NCBI GenBank assembly: GCA_017613735.1
Contig: JAGADF010000008.1
Span: forward strand, 186,001 to 250,000
DNA: 64,000 nucleotides
DNA from: Clostridia bacterium
GTDB lineage: Bacteria > Bacillota > Clostridia > Oscillospirales > Acutalibacteraceae
Direction of reading: 5' to 3'
The position numbers were made by a program, and so were the translations under genes. The first letter of the stretch is position 1, and each line of letters begins with the position of its first letter. A model generated the notes under the pieces. That model made no database searches and was not told where the DNA came from. It worked only from the letters and a program-made list of their open reading frames with translations. Positions 53,624-62,822 of this stretch are shown here, piece after piece.

Positions 53624-54547
53624 TCACCTCAATTTACAAACAAAGGAAAGCCAGCCTTCGCTTTCGTTTCTTTCGATAATTTCAAAGCCGTTTTCATCAA
53701 ACGCCCTTCTGACCTCTTCCTCACGCGGGAGAATGATGCCCGACGTAATAAAAACGGAATTTTTATTCATAAATTTGCCGACGTCCTTTGAAAAAAGAAT
53801 GATAATATCGGCAACAATATTTGCGACCACTATATCGAATCTGCCCGTAACGTCATCGGCGAGATTGCCCTTTATGTAGGTTAATTCGGGTTCCTTAAAG
53901 CCGTTGACAAGCCCGTTGTCCTTAGCGGTTTTTACGGCGAGGGAGTCGATGTCGACGCCTACCGCCCTCGACGCGCCCAGAAGCAGCGACGCGACCGAAA
54001 GAATACCGCTTCCGCAACCCGTATCAAGCACCGAGCAGCCCTCAGTGACATAGCGTTCAAGCGTTTCAAGACAAAGGCGGGTCGTAGCGTGATTGCCAGT
54101 GCCGAATGCAAGGCCGGGCTCGATATTGAGAACCGCCCTGCCGTCAGGCTCGTATTCGTCAATCCAGAGAGGACGGATTAAAAGCTTTTCGCCTATCTTC
54201 ATAGGCTTGAAATACTCTTTCCAGTTGTTTTCCCAGTCCTCGTTGCGGCAGACGCTCTTTTCTATATTATGCTCTATGTTTTCGGCGGTGTATCTCTCGT
54301 CAAGGAAGGCTATCGCCTCGGTCGGATTTTCCGTAAGAGGCATATAGACGTGAATAAAGCCTACTGACTTATCCTTTTTAAGAAGCTCCTCGTCAATGAG
54401 ATTAATGTGAGCTATTTCAACCGCGTCGGTTTCAAGATTACGGTAGTCCTCTACATAAATGCCGTAGGGAACGACCATATTCGCAATATCGGACGCCTTT
54501 TCAATATCGTCGGATTTTACTTTGATTTTAATTTCTGTCCAGTCCAT
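53624..54547 (-). CDS. prmA: Ribosomal protein L11 methyltransferase
   Basis: 307 residues. An N-terminal substrate-recognition domain precedes the Rossmann methyltransferase. SAM-binding motif I is SVLDTGCGSGILSVASLLLG (about 170-190), preceded by GLAFGTGNHATTRLCLE, and IVVANIVADII contains the catalytic-site NIVAD. It would trimethylate L11. Confidence 0.96.
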   Translation of the reverse strand: MDWTEIKIKVKSDDIEKASDIANMVVPYGIYVEDYRNLETDAVEIAHINLIDEELLKKDKSVGFIHVYMPLTENPTEAIAFLDERYTAENIEHNIEKSVCRNEDWENNWKEYFKPMKIGEKLLIRPLWIDEYEPDGRAVLNIEPGLAFGTGNHATTRLCLETLERYVTEGCSVLDTGCGSGILSVASLLLGASRAVGVDIDSLAVKTAKDNGLVNGFKEPELTYIKGNLADDVTGRFDIVVANIVADIIILFSKDVGKFMNKNSVFITSGIILPREEEVRRAFDENGFEIIERNESEGWLSFVCKLR

Positions 54548-54549
54548 AA

Positions 54550-55518
54550 TCAGTCCAGCTTGGTTTTTTCCTCAAGATTTTCAAATTCGTGGCGGTAAAA
54601 ACGCCTGTCGTCAAGCGCCCACTGACGCGTCGAAAAATCGCCCGGCGCAAGAGGTGAAATTGCCGAAACAATTTCAAAAACGGTTGCGTCCATAAGGTCG
54701 ATTTGCGAAAGCAGTTCCGCCTCAAGCGTTCTCGGTCTTACCGCCGAGCCGTATTCGGGTACGCCGTGGTGAGAGATGAGCATATGCTCAATAAGTACCG
54801 TCTTTTCCTTAGGTACGTCAAGGCTTTTTGCCGCATTTTCTATCTTCATCGCGCCCATAACAAGGTGACCTATAAGCTCACCCTCAACGGTATAGCCGCT
54901 CGCGATACCCGTTTCGGAAACGTTAAACTCCTCAAGCTTTGAAATGTCGTGAAGAATCGCGCCGCACAAAAGCAAATCGCGGTTGACAAACGGGTAAACC
55001 TCGCAGATTCTTTCGGCAATTCTTACGAGTGAAAGCGTATGCATCAATAGTCCGCTCCTGAAAGCGTGATGAAGCTTGAACGCCGCGGGGAAATACAGAA
55101 GCTTTTCCTCATTCTCGTCAAGCAGATAATTGCAGAGCTTTTTAAGGTCATCATCCTTAAATGACGAAACCGTTTTTCTTATCTGCGAAAGCATAAACTC
55201 GCCCGTATATTCCGCAGACGGAACATAGTCCGAAATATCGACTCCGTCGGCTTCAACAGCCTTACGGATTCTTTCGATACGCAGCTGGTCGTTTCCGTTG
55301 AACTGAGTCATCTGTCCCCTGACCTTTACAAGGGTATTCGGCTCGTAAAGCTCGGTATCTTCTTTGAAATCCCAGAGTTTTGCATTGAGCGTACTTTCCT
55401 TATCGGAGAGCATTATATCAAGATAAACCGCCCCGCGCTGGGTTGTCTTTTTTTCGCAGCTTTTAACAATAGCAAAGCCTTCAACAAGGTCGTTTGCGCC
55501 GATTCTTTTAAGATTCAT
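54550..55518 (-). CDS. 3'-5' exoribonuclease YhaM family (OB-fold + HD)
   Basis: 322 residues. An N-terminal OB-fold (KTTQRGAVYLDIMLSDKEST to LVKVRGQMTQFNGNDQLRI) is followed by an HD phosphohydrolase domain with HHAFRSGLLMHTLSLVRIAE, LLCGAILHDISKLEEF and EHMLISHHG. This is the layout of YhaM, a 3'-5' exonuclease acting in RNA turnover. It abuts both neighbours (2 bp and 0 bp gaps). Confidence 0.92.
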   Translation of the reverse strand: MNLKRIGANDLVEGFAIVKSCEKKTTQRGAVYLDIMLSDKESTLNAKLWDFKEDTELYEPNTLVKVRGQMTQFNGNDQLRIERIRKAVEADGVDISDYVPSAEYTGEFMLSQIRKTVSSFKDDDLKKLCNYLLDENEEKLLYFPAAFKLHHAFRSGLLMHTLSLVRIAERICEVYPFVNRDLLLCGAILHDISKLEEFNVSETGIASGYTVEGELIGHLVMGAMKIENAAKSLDVPKEKTVLIEHMLISHHGVPEYGSAVRPRTLEAELLSQIDLMDATVFEIVSAISPLAPGDFSTRQWALDDRRFYRHEFENLEEKTKLD

Positions 55519-57168
55519 TTAAGCATTCACCTGCATTTCCATTTCCTGTTTTGTGGGCTTAACTTTAACTGCCCACGCTATATTCTCGGCGTGATCGCCT
55601 ACACGCTCAAAATCCGTAAGCGTATTAATGAAAAGCATTCCCGCCTGCATTCCGCATTCACCGTTGTTAAGGCGTTCAATATGCGACATCTGATATGCAT
55701 CCTTGAGAGCGTCGGTTTCATCCTCAAGTTGTTCTATAAACTTTGCCTTCGTGATATCGAGCTCCTGCAACTCGAAAGAGGCTATGGACTCGTCAAGAAG
55801 CTTGAGTACGGTTTCGAGCATATGTCTCATTTCCGCCTTTGCGGTATCGGTAAGATTTATTTTTTCTTCGTATTCATTCATTGCTGCCTCAGCGATATTC
55901 TGGGCATGGTCGCCTATACGTTCAATATCGTTTACAACGTGGAAAAGCCGTCCGATATATTTTGCGTCCTCACGGCTGATTTCAAGCGCGTTTATCTTTA
56001 CGAGATAATGAGTTATTTGGTGGTTAAGGAAATTTATTAGCTCCTCGGTTCGCATAACCTCGTCAAAGTTCTTAGGATCATTTTTCAAAAGCATATTCGC
56101 CGCTACTGATAGATTATTTCTCGCAAGAAAAGCCATACGCAATGTTTCCCTGCCAGCCTGAAGAACGGCGATAGGCGGTGTTGTAAGGATATGGTCGTCA
56201 AGATACTCAAGCGTAAGCTCGGTTTCTTCGCCCTCTTTTTCGGGAATGAGCTTGCAGGAAATCTTTACAAGCCAGTTCGAGAACGGAAGAAGAACAACCG
56301 TGTTTACGACCTTGAAAAGAATGTGCATTATCGAAATCTGTACCACCTGACTGTCGGTAATGCTTTTAATCCATTCAAGATAAGGCGTGAACATAGTTAT
56401 AACAATAAACATTACCGCACCGAAGCAGTTAAAAAGAAGGTGAATTATCGCCGCGCGCTTTGAATTCGTCTTTGTGCCGATAGTTGAAATAAGCGTCGGC
56501 ACGCACGAGCCGATTTCCTGACCGTAAAGGACGAACGCGGAAAATCCGATGGGTACAATTCCCTGAATAGCCATTGACTGCAATACGCCGATAGAAGCAG
56601 ACGACGACTGCATAATCGCCGTAATAATAAAGCCGATGACAATGCCGTAAAGCGGGTTTGTCGCCTTTGTTAAAAAGCCCTGAAATGTTGCGCTGTCCTT
56701 CAGGGGAGCCATTGAGCTTGACATTGTATGAATGCCGAGGAACAAAAGGCCAAAGCCCGTTATAACCTGACCGACAAACTTTACCGTCTTCTTTTTTGAA
56801 AACATTATAAGCACTACGCCTGTAAGCAGAAATATGGGGGCAAAGTCGCTCAAGTTAAGCGAAATAAGCACGCTCGTCATTGTAGTACCGATATTCGCGC
56901 CCATTATAACGCCGACTGCCTGTGAAAGCTGCATAAGTCCCGTATTAACGAAACCGACAACCATAACCGTCGTCGCCGCCGAGGACTGAATAAGAGCGGT
57001 AATTGTTGCGCCTACAAGGACTGCAACAATCTTATTGCTCGTTATTTTTTCAAGCATTTTTTTAAGCTTGTTTCCTGCCGCAAGCTCAAGTCCTTCACCC
57101 ATAATCTTTATGCCGTAAAGGAACATTCCTATTCCGCCTGCAAGGGCAATATAGTTAAGATACGTCAT
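55519..57168 (-). CDS. Na/Pi cotransporter family protein with PhoU-like domain
   Basis: 549 residues. Paired inverted repeats form the NptA-type transport domain: LVGATITALIQSSAATTVMV and ITAIMQSSSASIGVLQSMAI, each with the QSS(A/S) signature, amid about nine helices. The C-terminal 200 residues are a PhoU-like helical bundle (NDIERIGDHAQNIAEAAM, FERVGDHAENIAWAV). It should import phosphate with Na+, with the PhoU-like part as regulator. It sits between GH20 and yhaM with gaps of 4 and 0 bp. Confidence 0.93.
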   Translation of the reverse strand: MTYLNYIALAGGIGMFLYGIKIMGEGLELAAGNKLKKMLEKITSNKIVAVLVGATITALIQSSAATTVMVVGFVNTGLMQLSQAVGVIMGANIGTTMTSVLISLNLSDFAPIFLLTGVVLIMFSKKKTVKFVGQVITGFGLLFLGIHTMSSSMAPLKDSATFQGFLTKATNPLYGIVIGFIITAIMQSSSASIGVLQSMAIQGIVPIGFSAFVLYGQEIGSCVPTLISTIGTKTNSKRAAIIHLLFNCFGAVMFIVITMFTPYLEWIKSITDSQVVQISIMHILFKVVNTVVLLPFSNWLVKISCKLIPEKEGEETELTLEYLDDHILTTPPIAVLQAGRETLRMAFLARNNLSVAANMLLKNDPKNFDEVMRTEELINFLNHQITHYLVKINALEISREDAKYIGRLFHVVNDIERIGDHAQNIAEAAMNEYEEKINLTDTAKAEMRHMLETVLKLLDESIASFELQELDITKAKFIEQLEDETDALKDAYQMSHIERLNNGECGMQAGMLFINTLTDFERVGDHAENIAWAVKVKPTKQEMEMQVNA

Positions 57169-57172
57169 TTAA

Positions 57173-58735
57173 TTATCTTCCCTTTTCTTTCTTTTTTTCG
57201 TTTCGTTTATAGTCCTTACCGTTTTCGCCCATGGAATATATGTTCCCGAGCCACCAGCCGAACGGCGGATTTTTAGGACGGTAATAATTTATATTTCTGC
57301 TCTCAAGCATAAGCTTATAGAACTTAAGCCTGCGTTTGAAATCGGTGTAATTGCGGTTGTCAAGCGAAGTCCAGCCAACCTCGGCAAGAGCCGAAATGCG
57401 GGGATAAATGCCGCATTCAAGAGCGGCGTCGGTTGTTATATTCTCGGTCCAGAGGGTGCACTCAATGCCTTTGACATTTATTTTGTCGCCCTGAAGCTTT
57501 AATGCCTTTTCGTTAAAGGTATAAACCTTGCCTATGGGAAGAGCGGTATGTCTGTAATCAAAATAGAAATGATTTGTCAGAGATACGATTGTCTGTCTCG
57601 GGAACGGCTGACGAATAATCTTAGCCTTGTCCGTAATTCTCCAGAGCTGACAGACGACGTCTTTGTCGACCTCGTCTTCAACGCAGTCGCTCCAGGCGAG
57701 CGTCTGTTTGCCTTTTGAGGCAAGAAGTTTATTTACCCTGTTTATAAAATAAATCTGCAGATGCTTTTCGTCGGAAATGCCCTGCTCTTTCATAAACGCC
57801 TGAATCTCTTCGTTATTCTTCCACTGACCGTATACCGCTTCGTCGGAACCGATATGGAAACGGTTGTCGGGGAAAAGCGGACAAACCTCATCAAACAGAG
57901 CCGAAAGAAACTCGTATGTATTCTCCTTTGCAGGGTTAAGCAGATTCGGTTTGACGCCGTAGGTGCTTGCCGTAGTAACCTTTTCGTCGACGCAGCCGAG
58001 CTCGGGATACGACGCTACGAATTCGCTCGAATGACCGGGAATGTCTATTTCGGGAATAACCGCTATATGAAGGCTCTTAGCATATTCGACAACGCTTTTG
58101 ATTTCGTCAAACGTATAGAAATAAGGGCCGTAGGGCTTTTCCTCATCGGAAGAGTTTATAATTTTAAGGCTGTCACGCTCGCGTACCGAGCCGATTTCGT
58201 TAAGCAGCGGAAAAGCCTTGCTCTCGATTCTGTAGCCCTGGTCGTCGCACAGATGCCAGTGAAAGACGTTCATCTTAAGCATTGACATATTGTCAAGCAG
58301 TCTTTTAACGGTATCGACGCCGTAAAAATGACGGCTCACGTCAAGAAGAATACCGCGGTGGGAATACTTAGGCTTATCTTCAATAAAAAATCCGCTGACC
58401 GTCGCCTTTCCGCCCGATTTCGGCGACTGAAGAAGAATCCATTTAAGAGTGACCGCTGCGTAAAACGCGCCTTTTTCGGTAGACGCTTTTATGTAAACAT
58501 CGCCGTTTTCGGTATACAGGGCGTAGCCCTCCTCGGCGATGCCGTTGACCTTTTTAATTCGGATGGCGTTTGAGCCTTCCTCCGGATTGGTTTTAAGATA
58601 AGACGTAAGAAACTGACCTACCGATACAAACTCCTCCGAGCAGAGCACGGCGGTTTTTGTCGATATTTCAACTGTTGTTTCCTTCGCATCATACCTTACG
58701 GGTTTCGGAATAACGGAATACTTAAGCATAGCCAT
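57173..58735 (-). CDS. GH20 beta-N-acetylhexosaminidase
   Basis: 520 residues. An N-terminal GH20b-like alpha/beta domain (about 1-120) precedes the barrel with GILLDVSRHFYGVDTVKRLL, MLKMNVFHWHLCDDQGYR, EIDIPGHSSEF, and the catalytic Asp-Glu pair in HIGSDEAVYGQW (about residue 300). CTLWTENI is the tryptophan motif. It removes terminal GlcNAc/GalNAc. There is no signal peptide, so it probably works on imported or recycled amino sugars. It heads a compact six-gene run. The first ATG follows GGGGAAAT; a second ATG is two codons later. Confidence 0.92.
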   Translation of the reverse strand: MAMLKYSVIPKPVRYDAKETTVEISTKTAVLCSEEFVSVGQFLTSYLKTNPEEGSNAIRIKKVNGIAEEGYALYTENGDVYIKASTEKGAFYAAVTLKWILLQSPKSGGKATVSGFFIEDKPKYSHRGILLDVSRHFYGVDTVKRLLDNMSMLKMNVFHWHLCDDQGYRIESKAFPLLNEIGSVRERDSLKIINSSDEEKPYGPYFYTFDEIKSVVEYAKSLHIAVIPEIDIPGHSSEFVASYPELGCVDEKVTTASTYGVKPNLLNPAKENTYEFLSALFDEVCPLFPDNRFHIGSDEAVYGQWKNNEEIQAFMKEQGISDEKHLQIYFINRVNKLLASKGKQTLAWSDCVEDEVDKDVVCQLWRITDKAKIIRQPFPRQTIVSLTNHFYFDYRHTALPIGKVYTFNEKALKLQGDKINVKGIECTLWTENITTDAALECGIYPRISALAEVGWTSLDNRNYTDFKRRLKFYKLMLESRNINYYRPKNPPFGWWLGNIYSMGENGKDYKRNEKKKEKGR

Positions 58736-58796
58736 ATTTCCCCATATTAAATATAATTATAATTATTATATCAAATATATATCGATTTGTTAAGTG

Positions 58797-59411
58797 TTAT
58801 TTTGACTTTGAACAGATTTTTTCAAATAATTCCGCAATTTTAAAACGAAATTCATATTTCGGATTGCTTTTAACAAGGGATTCCTCATTCTCGTCAAGCA
58901 CGTCGGAAAGCGTTTTTTCACCCTCTGCGGCGGGCAGACACAGGGGCGGAAACATAACGCACCACCAGTTGTGCCCTTTCCCCTCGCCTATTGTGATTTT
59001 CAACGCCGTATAATCACCCGCGGGAAGAGTCACCTCATTTTCATAGGTTTTAACGGGAAAAAACGACCTGCCGATTTCTGTTTTTACCGAATAGTCGTAA
59101 CCGTTTTCGCGTATGACCTTTTCGGCTGTTTTCTGTATTTTTTTCTTTGCGTTTTCGCAGTTTTTTACGGCGTCCTTCAGGTTTTTCACACCTGAAAATA
59201 TTTCGGGACTTTCCTTTAAGATTTCGTCGCGGACTTTAAGCTTTAAGCTCTGGTCTTCGTCGGAGTCGGAATTAGCCTTGATATGAAGGCGCAGAACGTT
59301 GTTCCGTATATTCTCGCCCGAAGCCATAAAGGAAGAAAGGCTCATATACGAAGAAAATATAAACGCGATAAGTAAAGATGAAACAATGATTTGAAAATTC
59401 TTATTTTTCAT
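58797..59411 (-). CDS. spoIIR: Stage II sporulation protein R
   Basis: 204 residues from MKNKNFQ. A signal sequence or anchor (about 5-27) precedes the conserved domain: ENIRNNVLRLHIKANSDSDE, DQSLKLKVRDEIL, then TLPAGDYTALKITIGEGKGH and NWWCVMFPPLCLP. SpoIIR is made in the forespore and crosses into the intermembrane space to trigger SpoIIGA cleavage of pro-sigma-E. Its Shine-Dalgarno (AAAGGA, 12 nt before ATG) lies at the edge of a terminator stem belonging to ispE. Confidence 0.95.
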   Translation of the reverse strand: MKNKNFQIIVSSLLIAFIFSSYMSLSSFMASGENIRNNVLRLHIKANSDSDEDQSLKLKVRDEILKESPEIFSGVKNLKDAVKNCENAKKKIQKTAEKVIRENGYDYSVKTEIGRSFFPVKTYENEVTLPAGDYTALKITIGEGKGHNWWCVMFPPLCLPAAEGEKTLSDVLDENEESLVKSNPKYEFRFKIAELFEKICSKSK

Positions 59412-59417
59412 AAAAAT

Positions 59418-59451
59418 AAACCGTCCTTTCACATTCAGTGTTGGACGGTTT
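59418..59451. terminator. ispE terminator overlapping the spoIIR ribosome binding site
   Basis: AAACCGTCC / GGACGGTTT, 9 bp, 16-nt loop. On the minus strand it is followed by ATTTTT and the spoIIR ATG. The spoIIR Shine-Dalgarno (AAAGGA) spans loop and 3' arm, so read-through RNA would hide it. Confidence 0.75.
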
Positions 59452-59469
59452 TTATTTTTTTATTCGGTT

Positions 59470-60336
59470 TTAACCTATTACCTCAAGCGATTTTTCCGTA
59501 GGCGTTGTTACGAAAACCTCTTTCATAGTTTTTCTTAATTCCTCGGCGCATTCATTCGCCTTCTCCTCAGTATCAAAAATGCCGAAAATCGTAGGTCCGC
59601 TGCCGCTCATACAAGCCGCCTTGCAGCCGAATTTTCTCATTATATCTTTGATATACGGGCGTGAATGAACGTCGATTACCTGCTCAAAAACATTTTCGAC
59701 AAGCGAAAACGCCTTTTGGCTGTCAGCCGACGCGAGCGCCTCAAGCATAGCCGCATTATTCGGATGGCGGATGTTATAAGCCTTGTCAAAATCGGCGTAT
59801 GCGGACGCGGTTGAAACCGCCTCGTCGGGCTTTGCGAGTACGAAAAAGCAGTCGTCAATTTCTGGAAGGGGCGCGAGAATTTCGCCTATATTAAGCGCAA
59901 GCGCAGTTCCGCCCATAAGCGAGAACGGTACGTCCGCGCCGACCTTTACGGCGATTTTTCTTAACTGGTTGTCCGAAAGCTCTGTTTCAAAAAGCGAATT
60001 GAGCGCGTATATTACCGCCGCGCCGTCCGCGCTGCCGCCCGCAAGTCCCGCGGCTACGGGTATATTCTTTGTGATTTTTATTTCGACGCCGCAGTTTTTG
60101 ATTTTTGTAAAATCAAAGAACGCCTTTGCCGCTTTGAAAGCAATATTGGTTTCGTCGTCTTTAATAAGAAGCGAGCCGCTTTCAACCGTGATTTTACCGC
60201 TCTTTGTGAGATTAACCTCAACCTCGTCAAAGCAGCTTACGGACTGCATTACCATAAAAAGGCTGTGATAACCGTTATCGAGCTTTTTTAATATATCGAG
60301 AAGCAAATTGATTTTTGCCGCAGCTTTTATTTTCAT
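59470..60336 (-). CDS. ispE: 4-diphosphocytidyl-2-C-methyl-D-erythritol kinase
   Basis: 288 residues from MKIKAAAKINLLLD, with GGAGGTG before the ATG; the upstream 26 codons of open frame have no ribosome binding site. GHMP kinase: PVAAGLAGGSADGAAVIYAL is the ATP loop and SGSGPTIFGIF the third motif. It phosphorylates CDP-ME in the MEP pathway, between IspD and IspF, which are encoded 23 kb away in this window. Confidence 0.96.
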   Translation of the reverse strand: MKIKAAAKINLLLDILKKLDNGYHSLFMVMQSVSCFDEVEVNLTKSGKITVESGSLLIKDDETNIAFKAAKAFFDFTKIKNCGVEIKITKNIPVAAGLAGGSADGAAVIYALNSLFETELSDNQLRKIAVKVGADVPFSLMGGTALALNIGEILAPLPEIDDCFFVLAKPDEAVSTASAYADFDKAYNIRHPNNAAMLEALASADSQKAFSLVENVFEQVIDVHSRPYIKDIMRKFGCKAACMSGSGPTIFGIFDTEEKANECAEELRKTMKEVFVTTPTEKSLEVIG

Positions 60337-60429
60337 AAAACACCTCCGAAGAGTTTTGTTCACGGGCGGATGATATAACGCCCTCACAGATAAATATAAC
60401 ATATTTATACACATATTGGCAATTATTTG

Positions 60430-60458
60430 TTGAGAAAAAGAAAAAAATATGATAGAAT
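60430..60458 (+). promoter_or_regulatory. Promoter of the ACT-DUF711 operon
   Basis: TTGAGA (60430-60435), 17-bp spacer, TAGAAT (60453-60458), then GGGAGG before the ACT gene. Confidence 0.7.
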
Positions 60459-60488
60459 AAACCGATATTTTTTAGGGAGGACTTTAAA

Positions 60489-60758
60489 ATGAGAGCAGTT
60501 ATTACCGTTGTCGGCAAGGATATGGTCGGCATTCTCGCAAAGGTCAGCGCTCTTTGTTCGGAGTGCAACGTAAACGTAATTGAGGTTTCACAGTCAATTT
60601 TACAGGATATGTTCTGTATGATTATGCTTGTCGATATGAGTAAAATCAACACCGAATTCGCCTCGTTTTCGGACCGTCTTACAGCCGAGGGCGACAGGAT
60701 GAACCTCGTTATTCACGTTATGCACGAGGATGTTTTTAACACAATGCACCATATCTGA
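60489..60758 (+). CDS. ACT domain-containing protein
   Basis: 89 residues, one ACT domain of the GcvR-like UPF0237 type: MRAVITVVGKDMVGILAKVS, SECNVNVIEVSQSILQDMFC, then MIMLVDMSK. ACT domains bind amino acids or similar ligands and regulate partners. It is always found next to a DUF711/PFL-family gene, as here (16 bp apart), and may regulate it. Confidence 0.92.
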   Translation: MRAVITVVGKDMVGILAKVSALCSECNVNVIEVSQSILQDMFCMIMLVDMSKINTEFASFSDRLTAEGDRMNLVIHVMHEDVFNTMHHI

Positions 60759-60774
60759 TAAAGAGGAAAAATAA

Positions 60775-62130
60775 ATGATTAATACTAAAGATATTCTTGA
60801 AACCATTAATATGATTCAGGACGAAAACCTTGATATAAGGACGGTCACAATGGGCATTTCGCTTCTCGACTGCGCTTCGTCCGACATTAAGGTTTCGTGC
60901 AATCGGATTTACGATAAGATTTGCAGGAAAGCCGAAAAGCTTGTTGTAACCGCGGAGCAGATTGAAAAGGAATACGGAATCCCGATTATAAATAAGCGTA
61001 TTTCGGTTACCCCGATTTCGATGATTTGCGCCTCAAGCGGCGGAAATCCCGTTGAATACGCGAAAACTCTTGACAACGCCGCCAAGGCGGTCGGCGTAAA
61101 CTTTTTAGGCGGCTATTCGGCTCTTGTTCAGAAAGGCTTTGCCGCGGGCGACGAGGAGCTTATCCGCTCAATTCCCGAGGCGTTAAGCATTACGGAAAGA
61201 GTCTGTTCGTCGGTCAATATCGGCTCGACAAAGGCGGGTATAAATATGGACGCGGTCGCGCTTATGGGTAAAATCATACGCGAATGCGCCGAAAGAACAA
61301 AGGACAACGGTCTGTGGGGCCCTGCGAAGCTGGTTGTATTCTGCAACGCGCCCGACGACAACCCGTTTATGGCGGGTGCATTTCACGGCGCGGGCGAACC
61401 CGACTGCGTAATCAATGTCGGCGTTTCGGGCCCCGGCGTAGTCAGAAGCGCGCTTTCAAAGATACCCGACGCAAATATCACAGAGGTTGCCGATATGGTT
61501 AAAAAGACAGCCTTCAAGATTACCCGTATGGGACAGCTCGTCGCCACTCAGGCTGCCGAAAGGCTCGGCATTCCGTTCGGCATAGTCGATTTGTCATTGG
61601 CTCCGACTCCCGCGGTAGGCGATTCGGTCGCTCACATACTCGAAGAAATGGGGCTTGAACAGTGCGGCGCATGCGGCACTACCGCCTGCCTTGCGCTTCT
61701 TAACGACGCGGTTAAAAAAGGCGGCGTAATGGCGTCGTCCCACGTCGGCGGACTTTCGGGCGCATTTATTCCCGTAAGCGAAGACGCGGGCATGATTGAC
61801 GCAGCAAGAAGCGGCGCGCTGAAGATTGAAAAGCTTGAAGCTATGACGGCGGTATGCTCGGTAGGTCTTGATATGATTGCAGTTCCCGGCGACACGAGCG
61901 CAGAAATCATTTCGGGAATAATTGCGGACGAGGCGGCAATAGGAATGGTCAATTCAAAGACCACGGCTGTCAGAATAATCCCCGCCATCGGCGTCAAAGA
62001 CGGCGAGGAAATCGAATTCGGCGGTCTTTTCGGAAGCTGCCCGATAATGAAGGTCAATACGTATTCGCCCGAAAAATTCATAAACCGCGGCGGACGTATT
62101 CCCGCCCCGTTACAGAGTCTGAAAAACTGA
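60775..62130 (+). CDS. PFL family protein (DUF711 / UPF0210)
   Basis: 451 residues. The sequence runs through [54 protein letters not shown] and [20 protein letters not shown] to [20 protein letters not shown]. The fold resembles pyruvate formate-lyase and anaerobic ribonucleotide reductase barrels, but the glycyl radical motif is absent and the enzyme reaction is unknown. It is cotranscribed with the ACT gene and ends at a strong terminator. Confidence 0.92.
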   Translation: MINTKDILETINMIQDENLDIRTVTMGISLLDCASSDIKVSCNRIYDKICRKAEKLVVTAEQIEKEYGIPIINKRISVTPISMICASSGGNPVEYAKTLDNAAKAVGVNFLGGYSALVQKGFAAGDEELIRSIPEALSITERVCSSVNIGSTKAGINMDAVALMGKIIRECAERTKDNGLWGPAKLVVFCNAPDDNPFMAGAFHGAGEPDCVINVGVSGPGVVRSALSKIPDANITEVADMVKKTAFKITRMGQLVATQAAERLGIPFGIVDLSLAPTPAVGDSVAHILEEMGLEQCGACGTTACLALLNDAVKKGGVMASSHVGGLSGAFIPVSEDAGMIDAARSGALKIEKLEAMTAVCSVGLDMIAVPGDTSAEIISGIIADEAAIGMVNSKTTAVRIIPAIGVKDGEEIEFGGLFGSCPIMKVNTYSPEKFINRGGRIPAPLQSLKN

Positions 62131-62146
62131 AACAGAAAAATAAAGC

Positions 62147-62180
62147 GCCAACCCTCACTTGCGGTGAGGGTTGGCATATT
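62147..62180. terminator. Terminator after the DUF711 gene
   Basis: GCCAACCCTCAC / GTGAGGGTTGGC stem with a short loop followed by ATATTTTTAG. Confidence 0.88.
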
Positions 62181-62195
62181 TTTAGTTAATGTTTT

Positions 62196-62822
62196 TTATT
62201 TCTCTTTAATACTTGTGACCGTCCAGACCTTTTCGCCGACGACCACTGCGCCGCAGTATTCGCAAACGACCTCGCCGACTGCGGTTCTTGTAAGGGTTGC
62301 GCCGCAGTTCTGACAGACTAAAGACCGCGGAACCTCGTTGCCGTTTTCGTCAAGCTTTTTGGAATTCAGGTATGAGAGAACCGACTGAATGCAGATGTAT
62401 TTCTTCTCGCTGTTTTCGCTGTAAAATGCAGATGACTCGCAGGAAATAAGGCGTTTCTGACCCACCTTTTCATAACGGGAAACCACTGTTTCCTCGATTT
62501 CAAAATCTTCTTTTTCGGCATATTTATCGCTTATTTCATTTTCAAGCATCGCCTTTATTTCGTCCCAGTCAAAATCGGGAAAATCCTTCATAATCTGGGG
62601 CAGATAAATCCTGTTCATATTTGAAATAAGACGCGGATGCTCAGGCTCGGAAACAAAGTCGAGTCCCTTTTCGCTTACGAGGTCGACAAGCTCTTTTACA
62701 ACCTGAGCCTCGGCGCTTCTTCCGGCGCGTTTTACAAACCTTATTACACCCATTACAACGGCAACGCCGCAAAGGGCAATAAGAAGAATTATGAGATATT
62801 TTACAAGTATAATCGGCGTCAT
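62196..62822 (-). CDS. Membrane-anchored protein with C-terminal zinc ribbon, unknown function
   Basis: 208 residues. One N-terminal transmembrane helix (about 6-28). The middle region (FPDFDWDEIKAMLENEIS; YEKVGQKRLISCESSAFYSE) has a faint Tim44-like look. The C-terminal zinc ribbon has CQNCGATLTRTAVGEVVCEY followed by CG (two CxxC pairs). I do not recognise a family with certainty. Its start overlaps the stop of the nicotinate phosphoribosyltransferase gene (ATGA), so it is coupled to it. Confidence 0.65.
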   Translation of the reverse strand: MTPIILVKYLIILLIALCGVAVVMGVIRFVKRAGRSAEAQVVKELVDLVSEKGLDFVSEPEHPRLISNMNRIYLPQIMKDFPDFDWDEIKAMLENEISDKYAEKEDFEIEETVVSRYEKVGQKRLISCESSAFYSENSEKKYICIQSVLSYLNSKKLDENGNEVPRSLVCQNCGATLTRTAVGEVVCEYCGAVVVGEKVWTVTSIKEK

